Shown: positions 9,650 through 20,400 of the stretch, one piece after another
Layout of the letters: every line of letters starts with the position of its first letter
Position numbering within the stretch: the first letter of the stretch is position 1
Notes under the pieces: generated by a model
Seen by the model: the letters and a program-made list of their open reading frames with translations, nothing else
What the model was told of the DNA's origin: nothing
Databases searched by the model: none
Assembly (NCBI GenBank): GCA_963575745.1
Contig: CAUYUJ010019337.1
Coordinates: forward strand, 630,287-694,286
Direction of reading: 5' to 3'
Length of the DNA: 64,000 nt
From: Prorocentrum cordatum
Taxonomy: Eukaryota > Sar > Dinophyceae > Prorocentrales > Prorocentraceae
Translations under genes and position numbers: made by a program

Positions 9650-9834
9650 CGACTGCTCGCCCATTTGGCTAGCGGTGAACGCTGCATCATAACAGAGATG
9701 GCGGCGGCGGGCTCCAGCTTCGCCTTCGGCCTCTTGGTCAGCAGCGCCAGGGCCCGCTGCCACTGCTCGCCCTTCGCGCACGCGCTGATCCCAGCGTTGT
9801 AGCTGACTAGGGCTGACCCGTGGACTCTGTCCAC
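9650..9834 (-). pseudogene. Pentatricopeptide-repeat (PPR) fragment, frameshifted
   Basis: Read from the complement of 9834 downward, one frame gives V-S-Y-N-A-G-I-S-A-C-A-K-G-E-Q-W-Q-R-A-L-A-L-L. This is close to the PPR repeat seen in very many dinoflagellate proteins (S-Y-N-A-x-I-S-A-C-x-K-G-x-Q-W). The next repeat continues in a different frame as Y-D-A-A-F-T-A-S-Q-M-G-E-Q, so at least one indel separates repeat 1 from repeat 2. Only about one and a half repeats remain, then the frame enters the GGCC repeat block. PPR proteins of this group are presumed organelle RNA-binding factors; this fragment is too short and broken to act. An unseen intron is the alternative explanation. Confidence 0.65.
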
Positions 9835-10239
9835 GACATCTTTCTGGAATGGTTCTCGGAGGAACGGCGCAGATTGTACCGAAAATCTACAAACACGGCG
9901 GCGGCTCGGGCGGCGGCAGCGAGACCGCGCCTTCGTGTCCGAGCTCTAGCAGCGCTGCAGCAGCTTGGCCCAGCGCACTGCTCGTTCACCCCCCTCCTAT
10001 TGAGGACAGTTTCGAAGTCTCTCGGGGATGTGCGTCGAAGTCGAAGCCCATCTGAGGCGTCTCAGGAGCGCTCGGGGAAAGGCTCGGGAGGCCATCGGGG
10101 AAAGCCACCGAAAGCGCCGGGGAGGCTCGCAAGGATCTACAGGGAGGGCCCAAGAGAGCTTCAAGAAAATTTGAAATTCTGTAAAATCTTTAGAGAAACC
10201 GCTGTTGGGTCGGCCATCACCTCCGGGCGCGCCTTGATG

Positions 10240-10740
10240 GTGCGATCCAGTCGCATCACCGCCAACGGGAGGGTTTGTTCGCCATGTCCCATTCTGTTCG
10301 CCCAGAGGGTCTGTGGAGGCCTTCGGGCGAACAAAACGGGACATGGCAAGGGATGGGGAAGACTTGTCCGAATCTCCTGAGCCCCCCAGGTGCTCGTCCG
10401 AAGAATGCGGAGAGGTCCCAGGGTCATATCAATTGGCTGCTGTCCCAGGGGTCCGGTCTGCTTGGCCCGAAGAGTTTGCCAAGGCCCCTGGGGGAACATA
10501 ATGGCACAGTATATCGGGCAAAGGGGGACGGTAGCTGGCCTGTCAGACCCGGCGTTCGTCTTCTGCTCAAGCGGCGCGGGGCCCACGGGCCCCAGGTTTG
10601 GCGTCCCGCTGGGATTCCTCTTGTTACCCCACAGGGTTGGAGGAGGCCTCCAGGCGAACAGAATGGGGCAGGACAATGAATGTGGGAGACTTGTCGCAAG
10701 CTCCCAGCCCCCCCAAGTGTGCGCCCGAAGGGTGTGGGGC
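10240..10740. repeat. Unique sequence with an inverted repeat and a third related copy
   Basis: 10281-10303 and 10325-10347 form a 23-bp inverted repeat (21 of 23 positions pair) around CATGTCCCATTCTGTTCGCC. A related sequence, CCAGGCGAACAGAATGGGGC, follows at about 10647-10667, also just after GGAGGAGGCCT. No gene is supported between 9835 and 10740. Confidence 0.6.
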
Positions 10741-12432
10741 CGCGTTGGCTCCCTCAAAGTGCCGTCTTGGAGCCGTCTAGGCCCGTCTTGAGGGCGCCGT
10801 TTGCCCTGATGGGGCCGTCTTGGTTCGTCGTGGGCCCCTCATGGGCGCGTCCGTAAGCCGTCCTGGGCCCATCGGGGTCCTCGTGGGGCTGTCTTGGAGC
10901 CGTCTGGGACCGTGAGGAGGCCGCCTTGGAGTCGTCTTGGGCCCCTCCTGTGCGCCTCCTTGGGCCGTCCTGGGCCCAGCAGGGGCCGTGTTGGCACCCT
11001 CTTGGGGCAGTCTTGGAGCCGTCTTGAGCCGTCGCAGCGCGCCTTGGGTTGTGCTGGGTCCGTCTTGGCCCGTCTTGGGGCCTTCCTGGGCGGTTCCTCG
11101 GACCCTCCTGGGACTTTCTGGGGCCTCTTGGTGCATCGGACCGCCGAAACGGCGGGAAACGCTAAGGGTGTAACAGTAAACAATGGAAAATTAACGATTT
11201 TTGCCAGCTGGGACTCTCTTGCCATCTTGGCCCGTCTCGAGGCCCCGAACGGGCGCGTCCTTGGGCCGTCCTGGGCGCACCCTCCTGGGACCGTCTTGGA
11301 ATGGGCCGTCTTGAGCGCGCCTTGGGCCGTCCTGTGCCGGTCTGGGGCCGTGTTGGCACCCTCGCGGCGAGGAAGCTCGGAGGCGGGCTCGAGGCCTCTT
11401 CGGGGCCATTTTGGAAGCTGTTGGCCTCTTCGGGGGATTCTTGGCGGCCCCTTGGGGCCTCTTGGGGGCCTGTTTGGGCCTCCTGGCGCCCTCTTGGGGC
11501 GAAAGGCTCGGATTTTCGGTCCGTGGTCCCCCTCTTGGCCCCCTCTTGGGCCTGTCTTCGGGCCCTCGTGGGCCGTCTTGAGCGTCTCTTGGGTCGTCTT
11601 GGGGCCCTCTTGGGCTGTCTTGGGGCGCTCTTGGAAGCCTCTTGGGCCGTTCTGGGGCGCTCTTGGAGGCCTCTTGGGCCGTCTTTCAGCGTCGGAAAGC
11701 GGAAAAGGCAAGAAGGCCAAAATCCTTCCAAAACCGTCGTAAAGCGGACGATTTTGAGGCCCAAAACCGTCCAAAACCTCCGGAGGCGGTCCCCTCGTCC
11801 GCCCCCCTCGCTTCGAAGCAGTTTTTAAGCTCCGTGGCACCTCTTGGGGATCTCTTTTGGGCTCCTGGGGGCCTCTTGGGCCTCCACTGGATTCGCTGCC
11901 CTCGGTCGGCAATCGTCGATCCTACGACGACTCTCCCCAACTGAGAAACATCGAAGGCCCTCGGAGCGTCCAACATTGTTCTTTTGTGCCTTCGATATGC
12001 CGGTCGCCTCTCGTCCGCTCCCCCCCTCCTGGAAGCAATTCTGAGGCCACTTAGGGCTTCGTGGGGGCCGTTTGGGGATCTCTTGGGGCGTTTTTGCCTG
12101 CGATAAGCCTGTCGCCTCTCGTCCGCTCCCCCGCTCCTGGAGGGAATTCTGAAGGCACTGAAGGCTTCGTGGGGGCCGTTTCGGAGCCTCTTCGGCCTTC
12201 GTTTGGGCCTCCCGGCGGGGCTCTTAGGGCCCTCTCTGGCCGTCTTGGGTGCCTCTTGGGCCGTCTTGGGGCCGTCTGGAACCCGCCTCGGCGCCTCTTG
12301 GGCTGTCGTGGGCCGTCCTGGGCCGCTCCTGGGGCCGTCTTGGGTGCCTCTTGGGCCGTCTTGGGCGCCTCCTGGGCCGTCCGGGGGCCGTCCTGGGGCG
12401 TCTTGGGACCGTCTGGGGTCCCTCCTGGCCCG
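10740..12432. repeat. GGCCGTCTTGG-family degenerate satellite, 1.7 kb
   Basis: On the plus strand nearly every 10-13 bp carries GCCGTCTTGG, GGGCCGTC or CTCTTGGGGGCC. Three more ordinary patches are embedded: about 11130-11215, 11690-11840 and 11930-12050. The latter two share CTCGTCCGC near AAGC(A)GTT/GCAATTCTGA-like sequence, so the block seems to be built from larger units. All frames are long and open (P-K-T-A-Q-E-A-P or G-A-S-W-G-P types), a composition effect. The block runs into the assembly gap. Confidence 0.85.
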
Positions 12433-12532
12433 NNNNNNNNNNNNNNNNNNNNNNNNNNNNNNNNNNNNNNNNNNNNNNNNNNNNNNNNNNNNNNNNNNNN
12501 NNNNNNNNNNNNNNNNNNNNNNNNNNNNNNNN
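12433..12532. other. Assembly gap of 100 N
   Basis: Exactly 100 N. The left side is the GGCC repeat and the right side is TCC repeats inside gene B. The true distance and even the adjacency across this gap are unknown; 100 is a common placeholder length. Confidence 0.99.
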
Positions 12533-12630
12533 TCCCCCCCCTCCTCCTCCTCCTCATGCATCTTCTCGTCGTCCTCCTCCTCCTTCTCCCCCTCTTCCTC
12601 CTCCTCCTCCTTCTCCTCCTTCTCCTCATC

Positions 12631-15600
12631 CTTCGAGGGCCCGCGCCCCCTCATTGCAGCGGCGCGACCGCGGCCCCCGCGACCACCGCGGACAATTTTT
12701 TTCCGATGGCATCGAGTTGTACACCCGAGTTCCAAAATAGCTCGATCGCTGGGGCTCGCATCTCTTAAGATCTCCCGCTGGGGCCGAGAGGGGTCGTTCA
12801 TAGCCCCCTGGGGTCAGAAACCATCCGCCCCCCAGCGATCGTGCTCGCCGCGCGCCCGAGCACGCCCGGCACCGCCGCGCGCCCGTGCAGCGCGAAGCCA
12901 CCGTGAGAGGATCAGAGGCGAAGGATGACGACGAACAGAATCAGGAGGAGGAGGGGGAGGAGGAGGAGGGGCAGTAGCAGCAGAAGAAGCGCCACCAGGA
13001 AGAGGAACTCGAATGGGCAGCAGAAGGACGAACATCAGGAAGAAGGCGAGGAGGCAGAAGATGAGTAGGATGAGGAACTCGGAGAGCAGGGTGCTTAAGA
13101 TGAGAAGGAAGCGGGTCGAGCAGGAGGAGAAGGATGACGAGGGGGGAGGAGGGGGAGGAGGACGAGGAGGAGGAACAGACATGGAGAGGCTGAAGGATTA
13201 GGAGGGGGAGGATGACGAGGAGGAGGAGGAGGAGGAGGAGGGGGAGGGGGAGGGGATGCCTGGGCCATGTTACGGCCCGCCAGCGCGCCGACGTTCTTCC
13301 TGTGGCGCAAGGCCTCGCGGGGCCGAGGATCGACGAACACGAGGCCGAGCAGGGGGAGGGGGAGGGGGAGGGGGAGGAGGAGGAGAAGGAGGAGGAGGAG
13401 AAGAAGAAGAAGGAGGAGGAAGAGGAGGGCGAGGCATAGGGTGAGGGCCTTAAGCCTGGCCAGCCAGAACACTCCACACGTGCTCGTCGCGGATCTGGCA
13501 GGCCCAGCCCTTCTCCACCTTCTTGGCGTTGCGAATCTTGGCCATCACAGCATCTGGAGATAAGGACGGAGGAGGGGGCCCCACCCCCCCCACACCTCAT
13601 GAGAAGGAGGAGGAGGAGGGAGATCGAGGCACGGGGAGGAGGAGGGGGAAGAGGAGGGGGGAGGAGGAGGAGGAGGAGGCTGAGGAGGAGGGGGGAGGAT
13701 CGGGGGAAGGACGAATGGAGTGGGAGGAGGTGTATGAGGAGGAGGAGGAGGAGGAGGACGGAGGAACAGGAGCGGATCAGGGAGCAGGAGGAGGAGGAGG
13801 AGGAGGAGGAGGATGAGGAGGGGGAGGAGGGATCAGGAGGGAGGATGGCAAGGAGGAGGACGAGGAGGAGGACGAGGATGAGGAGGAGGATGAGGAGGAG
13901 GGCGGCGACGCGGAGGAGGAGGAGGCTGAGGAGGAGGAGGAGGAGAAGCAGGAGGAGGAGGAGTGGGATCTCGCCCCTGGCTTACCCACTCAGTCCCAAC
14001 GGCGGGCCTTGGGGGGCAAGGATCGAGGCCTCCCCTGACAGGAGGAGGAGGAGGAGGAGGAGAAGGAGGAGGATCCTCGATGAGGCGGAGGAGGAGGAGG
14101 GAGGAGAGGAGGCGAGGAGAGAGAGGAGGAGGAGAACGCCTTGATGAGGCTCGGTGGAGGAGGATCGATGTGAGGAGGGTGGCGACGATGGAGGAGTGGG
14201 ATGAGAAGGAGGACTAGGAGGAGGAGGAGGAGGAGGAGGAGGAGGAGGAGGAGGAGGAGGAGGAGGAGGAGGAGGAGGAGGAGGAGGAGGAGGAGGAGGA
14301 GGAGGAGGAGGAGGAGGAGGAGGAGAGCGAGGAGGAGGAGGAGGAGGAGGAAGAGGAGGAGGATGATACGACTGAGGAGGAGGAGGAGGAGGAGGAGGAG
14401 GAAAGAACCAACATGCACTCGTAGCTGATGTTCTTCTTCTGCTCAGCGCTGTAGCCCGTGTTGTCCCATGCCTTGTCAGTCACGCTGCATAGCTGTACAC
14501 CCTTCGGCCAGAGCTCGGGGGCGATCTGGCGCCAGTACACGCATGAGATCTTCTCGCTCGCCCTCCTGCGGCTGAGGGGGGGATCGCGATGCGGAGCAGG
14601 AGGAGCAGGTGGAGTAGGGGGAGCATGACCGATGAATAGCAAGGCCGACGGGAGAGACGAACGAGGAGCGATGGATGGGGAGAAAGAGGAAGATGAGGAG
14701 GAGGAGGATGATCAGGAGGAGGAGGAGGAGGAGGAGGAGGAGGGTGACGAAGAGGAGGGGAAGGAGGAGGATGAAGAGGAAGAGGAGGAGGATGACTGAT
14801 GACAAGAATATGGAGGAGGATGTGGAGGATGAGGAAGCAACAGGACGGTGTCCTCCTGTAAGAGATCCAGTAACTCTTCCCCGCGTGGCTCCCGTCCGTC
14901 ACATGGACCTCGAAGGGCTTCCCGTCGCCTAGCTGTGTCCCTCCTCCTCATCGCTCCTCCTCATCCTCCTCCCTCCTCCTGATCCTTGCTTGCCCTCCTC
15001 CTCCCCTTCCTCTTCCTCCTCCTCCTCTTCCATCTCCTCCTCCTCCTCCTCCTCCTCCTCCTGATCCTCCTCCTCCTCCTGTTTCCTCCACCGCCTCCCC
15101 ATGGCCTGGCTCGGCATCGTCGATCGCGGCCGCCTCGACGGCCTCGTCTGCGGGCTCGCCGTCGCCGTCGGCCCCGGCCTCGCCGTCGCCGACCTCGTCG
15201 GCGGGCTCGCCGTCGCCGATGGCCTCGTCGGCGGGCTCGCCGTCGCCGTCGGTCTCGGCCTCCGCGGGCTCGCCGTCGTCGATGGCCTCGTCGGGCTCGC
15301 CGTCGCCGATGGCCTCGTCGGCGGGCTCGCCGTCGTCGGCGGGCTCGCCGTCGCCGATGGCCTCGTCGCCGTCGTCGAGAATGGCGTCGAGCTCGGCCTG
15401 CAGGGCGGGGTCGGGCTGCGCGGGCTGCTCGCCGTCGCCGACGGCCGAGGAGGAGGGGGAGGAGGAGGGGGAGGAAGGGGGGGGGGGAGGAGGAGGGGAG
15501 AGGAGGAGGGGGAGGAGGAGGAGGAGGGGGGAGGAGGAGGATGGCGGAGGAGGAGGAGGAGGAGGAGGAGGGGGGGAGGAGAAGGAGGAGGGGGAGGAGG

Positions 15601-16316
15601 AGGAGGACGAGGAGGAGGAGGAGAAGGAGGACAGGGGAGGAAGAGGATGAGCAAAGCAGCAGCAGATGAGGGAGCACGATGACGACGAAGCGGTTGGGGG
15701 TGTGGAAGAGGAGAAGGAAGAGGATCGATCGGGGGGAGGGGGAGGAGGAGGAGGAGGAGGAGGAGGAGGAAGGGGAGGAAGAGGCATAGGCACAGGGAAT
15801 GAGATTGGAGTAATCATCGGGAAGGAAAAAAGATGGATGGAGGATGGAGGACGGAGGCTGGCTCGCGGCGCCGCTGTGTGCCGATGAGGGAAGGGGAGTC
15901 GGAGGGGGATCATGCGGTGCAGGAGGGAGAAGACGAGGGAAGAGGAAGACAAGGGGCGGGAGGATTCCAGAACAGGGGAAGGAGGAGGAGCAGGAGGCGG
16001 AGCGGGATTGATTAGGAGGTGGCGAGGGGCCAAGAAGGTACATAATAGGAGGAGATCAGAGAAGAAGGGAGGAGACTAGTTGAGAAGAGCAGGAATGAGC
16101 ATGACCAGGAACGTGAAGAGAATGAGGAGAACGAGCAGCAGCAGCAACAGCAGCAGGAGGATGGTGTCTACCTGCTCGGCGGCGGCAGGGCGCCGCATCG
16201 CGGCTGCAGGGCGTTTCATCACGGGGAGGGCGAGCTCGGTCTTCACGGGGGCGATCGGGGCGGGCTCGGCCTTGCGCTGCTTCTTGTCGGCTGGCCGATG
16301 CGGCGCAGCCTTCTTC
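12631..16316 (-). CDS. Gene B: multi-exon gene with an MKRPAAA tract and acidic repeat, 3' end lost in the gap
   Basis: Proposed exons, in transcript order on the minus strand: 16316-16172, about 15450-15106, 14928-14856, 14565-14409, possibly 14036-13982, 13553-13456, 13313-13260 and 12807-12631. The first exon is basic and contains V-M-K-R-P-A-A-A-M-R-R-P-A-A-A, a tract common in dinoflagellate proteins. The second repeats G-D-G-E-P-A-D-E-A-I. The third and fourth join in phase (TAC-AG/G-AGG) and give W-I-S-Y then S-E-K-I-S-C-V-Y-W-R. The exon at 13553-13456 contains M-A-K-I-R-N-A-K-K-V-E-K-G-W-A-C. Donors are CAG/GT, CCAG/GC, ACAG/GA, CCAG/GC and GAAG/GA; acceptors are AG. The junction at the small 14036 exon is not phase-resolved. 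Introns are GGA or TCC tracts. The function is unknown and the 5' start is not located. I infer the exon structure from open phase and splice-like borders, not from transcripts. Confidence 0.5.
12820..15440. repeat. GGA/TCC tracts forming the introns of gene B
   Basis: On the plus strand GGA tracts fill 12945-13250, 13345-13435, 13580-13970, 14041-14408 (purest run 14214-14325, over 35 uninterrupted triplets), 14680-14840 and 15445-16080. A TCC tract fills 14940-15090. Each is bounded by the splice-like exon borders given for gene B. In the sense of the gene most introns are therefore CCT-rich; the one at 15105-14929 is GGA-rich. Confidence 0.8.
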
Positions 16317-16486
16317 CTGATGCAGGGCAAAGAGGAGAAGGGCGAGGAAGATAACGAGGCGAAGAAGGAGGAGGAGGGAGAAGAAGGAAGAGGAGGAGGA
16401 GGAGGAGGAGGAGGAGAAAGAGGAGGAGGGAGAAGGAGGAGAAGGAGGAGGAGGACGGAGGATGGAGGATTGAGAGAAGGAGGAGG

Positions 16487-16758
16487 GATCGGTCTCCTCG
16501 TCGCTCGGCGTTCTCTTCGGCGTCCTCATCGATCCCGCTTCCGCTCGCCCCCTCCTCGGTTAAGGCGCCAACGACGCCGAGCGACGAGGAGGCCGTTCGA
16601 CCAGCAGGCCGACCCTTCCGCCTCCTCCTCCGCCTCCCCCCCCTCCTCCTGCCCCACCTCGGTCCGCCTCCTCCCCATCCTCGCTCCTCCACCTCATCCG
16701 TCTTAGCGGCTGGCCAAAGTCCAGCTGGCGCCTGTAGGGTCGCCTCGACTGCCTTTAC
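16487..16758 (-). CDS. Two possible 5' exons upstream of gene B
   Basis: Complement of 16758-16700 can start at an ATG (M-S-K-G-S-R-G-D-P-T) and has CAG/GC as a possible donor. Complement of 16620-16487 is an open, non-repetitive segment with S-S-L-G-V-V-G-A-L-T-E-E-G and then D-E-D-A-E-E-N-A-E-R. Both sit between TCC and GGA tracts exactly as the better-supported exons do. I could not make the phases of these two segments join to each other or to the exon at 16316, so they may be a separate gene or wrongly bounded. Confidence 0.25.
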
Positions 16759-16769
16759 TCATAGTCGAT

Positions 16770-17445
16770 CCTCCTCCTCGACCCTCCTCCCGCTCCTCCT
16801 CCTCTCCTCTTTGTCCGTCGTCCTCATCCCTCTTTTCCTCCTCCTCCTCGACCTTCTCCTTCCCTTCTCCTCCCTCTCTCGGGCCCGTCTTTCTGTTGCG
16901 GCTCCCTCCTTCCTTCTCTCCTCTCCGATCCTACTCAGCGAGCTTAGTTCCTGCCCCGTTTCCCATGCCGCCCCCTCCTCCTCCTCCTCCTCCTCCTCCT
17001 CCTCATCACCATCATCACCATCATCATCATCATCAACACAGTCATCCTTCTCATCGCTGCTGCGGCTGGCCACTACTCCTCCTCATCCTCATCTTCCTTC
17101 TCCTCCTCCACCCCATCATCGCCATCGCCATCCTCATCAGCATCAGCATCATCATCATCATCACTCGCATCATCCTCATCAATGCCAGCGTCCTTTTCTT
17201 TACCCTTATCGCCATCCCTATCCTCGTCCTCCTCTCTCGCATCCGCCCCCCCCCCCCCCCTCCTCATGATCCTCCTCGTCTCCCTCCTCTTCTTGATCCT
17301 CCTCCTCTTCCTCCTCCTCCTCCTTCTCCTCGTCCCTCCCATCCTCGTATTCCTCCTTCCTCACTCCTCTCCCTCCCTCTCTCCCAGGCCGCCTCGCCCC
17401 CTGCTCTTCCTCTTCCTCCGTCCGTCTCCGTATCCTCAGCCTGAT
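16770..17445. repeat. TCC and CAT tracts between genes A and B
   Basis: TCC-rich on the plus strand throughout, with a CAT-rich centre (about 17005-17040 and 17110-17180). No splice-compatible exon was found here. It lies downstream of the gene A stop and is probably intergenic. Confidence 0.7.
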
Positions 17446-17450
17446 GGCAT

Positions 17451-20400
17451 TTAGTCCAGGGTCCTCTTGCCGAGCCCCAAGAGCGACTTCAGGAACGGGA
17501 TCTTCGCGCGATCGCCGTCGACGCGGTCCTTGTCGTTGCTCTCAATCGAGTCCGCGTCGACCTCGCCAGAATTCACCTCTAGGGGTGGGGGGGGGGGGGC
17601 GTCTGAGGCGTGGATGAGGAGGATGGAGGAAACAAGAAGAAGGTGAGGAGGATGAGGGGAAGTAAGCGGACGAAGGAGCGAGGCACGGAACGAAGTGAAA
17701 TGAGAAGGATAGGAGGATGAGGCGGAGGAGGAGGAAGGTGACATCTCCCAGCATCTCACGCAGGGCGTCCTCAGTGATCTGGTCTTCTTCATCGCTGTCC
17801 GTATACGGCCACGGGAGCTGGGCGTCGTTGGCCTCCTGCGGGGGGAGAGGTGTTTCGAGTTGTTGCCCCTTCACTTTGTCATCATTTTCCTCCTCCTCCT
17901 CCTCCTCCTCATCCTGCTCCTTCACCTCCGTCTCTTCCGCCTGCTCCGTTCTTCCTCCTCCGCCTGCTCCTCGGTCACCTCCTCCTCCTCCTCATCATCC
18001 ACATCCCTCTCCGCCTCTGCTCGAGTGGCGGTCGTTGCTGCTGTTGCTTCGCATACTCCCCCCTCCTCCTTCCCCTCGTGCTCCTCATCCTCATCCTCAT
18101 CCTCATCCTCATCTTCAGCCCCCATCATCATCCTCATTATCCTCCCCGTCTCTCCTGAGAGCCCCCTCCCTTCGGTCCTGGATCATTCCTTCCCCGTCTT
18201 CATGCTGCTGTGCCCCTCGAGGCGGAACCAGTGATAGTGGATCGTCCTGAGCGCCCGTGCTTGGATGAACCTCAGGAGCGGGGAGGAGGAGGATCGGAGA
18301 ACGGAAGATGGCTCGGAGGAGCTAGCGAGGAGAGGGGGGGGCGAGGAGGAGGCGGAGGAAGAGGAGGAGGAGGACGAGGAAGAGATGGAGGAGGGGGGCG
18401 ATGATGGGGAGAATGAGGAGGAGGAGGAGGATGAGGAGAAGGAGAAAGAGGAGTAGGAGGAGGAGGAGGATAAACAGACGGAGGAATCGAGAACGCATGC
18501 GCATCCAAGAGCGTGTCCGAGGGCTTGCGCTGGCGCTTGTCCTGTGCCCTCAGCGCTGCCGTCATACTCTCCTTGTGCGCCAGCAGCCACGCAGCCTGCT
18601 AGGCCGATCCTCGATCCTCCTCGCACGGCGACCCTCGATCCCCCCGAATCGCAATCGCATGAACTGCGGCACTCATTATCGGCCTTCCCGCCTCCCTGGT
18701 TTCTCGAGGAAGCGGCGCGTCTTGATCCTGGATATTCGCCTCCTCCTCCTCCTGCTCCTCCTCCTCCGCCTCCTCCTCATCCCTCGTCCGCCTCCTCATC
18801 ATCCTCCTTGTCCTCCTCCTTTTCTCCTCCCCCTCCTCCTCCTCATCCTCCTCCTCCTCATCATCATCATCATAATCATCAGCACCCCTGTGCCTTCACA
18901 AGCGACTGTGAGAAGTACAAGCCGCCGCTCAGCTCGTGGACGTGCTCCGCCAGTCGGTAGAACCCAGGGTGCTCCTGGTGGGGCATCGATTTGACCTCTT
19001 GCATCGATCGATGGCAGGAGGAGCATCGAGGGGGAGGAGGATCGAGGAGGATGAGGAGGAGGGGGAGGAGGAGGAGGATGAGGAGGAGGAGGAGGAGGAG
19101 GAGCAGGGGGAGGAGAGGAAGGAGCAGGACGAGGAGGATGAGGAGGAGGAGGAGGAGGAGACGGGGCAGGGAGAGGGATTGGAATTAGTGGGTTGAGGAA
19201 CGTTCGGTTGGGAGAGCAGGGGGGAGGAGGAGGAGAGGAGGAGGGGAGGGGGGCGGGAGAGGATGAGGGAGGATGCGGGAATAGGGAACCGTATAGCGGG
19301 GGGAGAATACGAGGAGGAGGAGGAGGCATCCTCCTCCTTCCTCCCCCTCATTTCCCTCCTTCCTCCTCCTTCCTCCTCGTCCTCGTCCTCCTCCACCTCC
19401 TTTTCTCCTGCTGCTCCTCCTTCTCCTCCTCCTCCTCCGCCTCCTCCTCCTCCCCCTCCCCCTCCTCTCTCGGATCGCCACCTCGTCGTGCTCCTCATCC
19501 TTGATCCTCTTCTCCCTCCCTCCCCCCCTCCCTCCCTGCCCCTATCCTCCTTCTCCATCTCTATCTTCTCAGGCCTGCTGCTCCTTCTCCATCTCTATCT
19601 TCTCAGGCCTGCTGCTGCTTCTCCTCTTCCTCAACCCTTCTTCTTCCCCTCATCATCTTCTCCTACTTCGCCATCCTCCCCCTCTCCTCTTCGATATCGT
19701 CCTCCTCCTCCTCCTCCTCCTCCTCCTCCTCCTCCTCCTCCTATATTAGGTTACCCGTCTGTCGGCCTTGAGCTCCTTCGCGCACGGTCTGCTACCGTGC
19801 GGGATCGCGCATGCAGTGTACATGGGCACGTCGCCGGTGCCCGGCAGGCCGAGCGACTCACAGACCGCTGACGGCGGTTCGACCAATCGATCCATCGATT
19901 GATCCATGCATGGATGGATCAATCGATGAATTGATTGGCCGATCACTCGACGCATGTAGGTCTAGTTTTCGATCGACCGACGTGGGAAGGATGACGAGTT
20001 CGCGTGAAAGGACAAGGAGGAGGGGGGCCTGCCATGAGCGGCATGCCGTCTAGCATCCGCATCGCTGTGAGCAGCGATCCTGGCTCGACCTGCGCATTCG
20101 GCTGTCTCTTGAAGGTCGCGCGCTTCTCGGCCACGGATGCCGATCGGGAGGGGAAGGAGGAGGACAGAGGTGGGAGGAGAGAGGAGGGGGAGGAGGAGGA
20201 GGAAGAGGAGGAGGAGGAGGAGGCGAGGAGGAGGAGGAGGAGGATAATGAATGAAGTAGGATGAGAAGATGGAGGAGGAGGAGAAGGAGGAGGAGGAGGA
20301 GGTGGAGGAGGGAGGGGAGACGCGAGCCGCGCGCCGATGGAAGGGGAAGAGGAAGGATGAGGAGGAACACCGGGGGGGAGAAGGAAACAGAAAAGGAGTG

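Noticed and set aside
10839-12432. Proline/Gln- and Gly/Trp-rich 200-370-codon frames on both strands
   Set aside because: All six frames are open because the GGCCGTCTTGG repeat has few stops; the composition explains them.
18600-18745. Extra gene A exon (R-E-T-R-E-A-G-R-P-I-M-S-A-A-V-H)
   Set aside because: It has no splice borders that keep phase between exons 4 and 5, which already join in phase.
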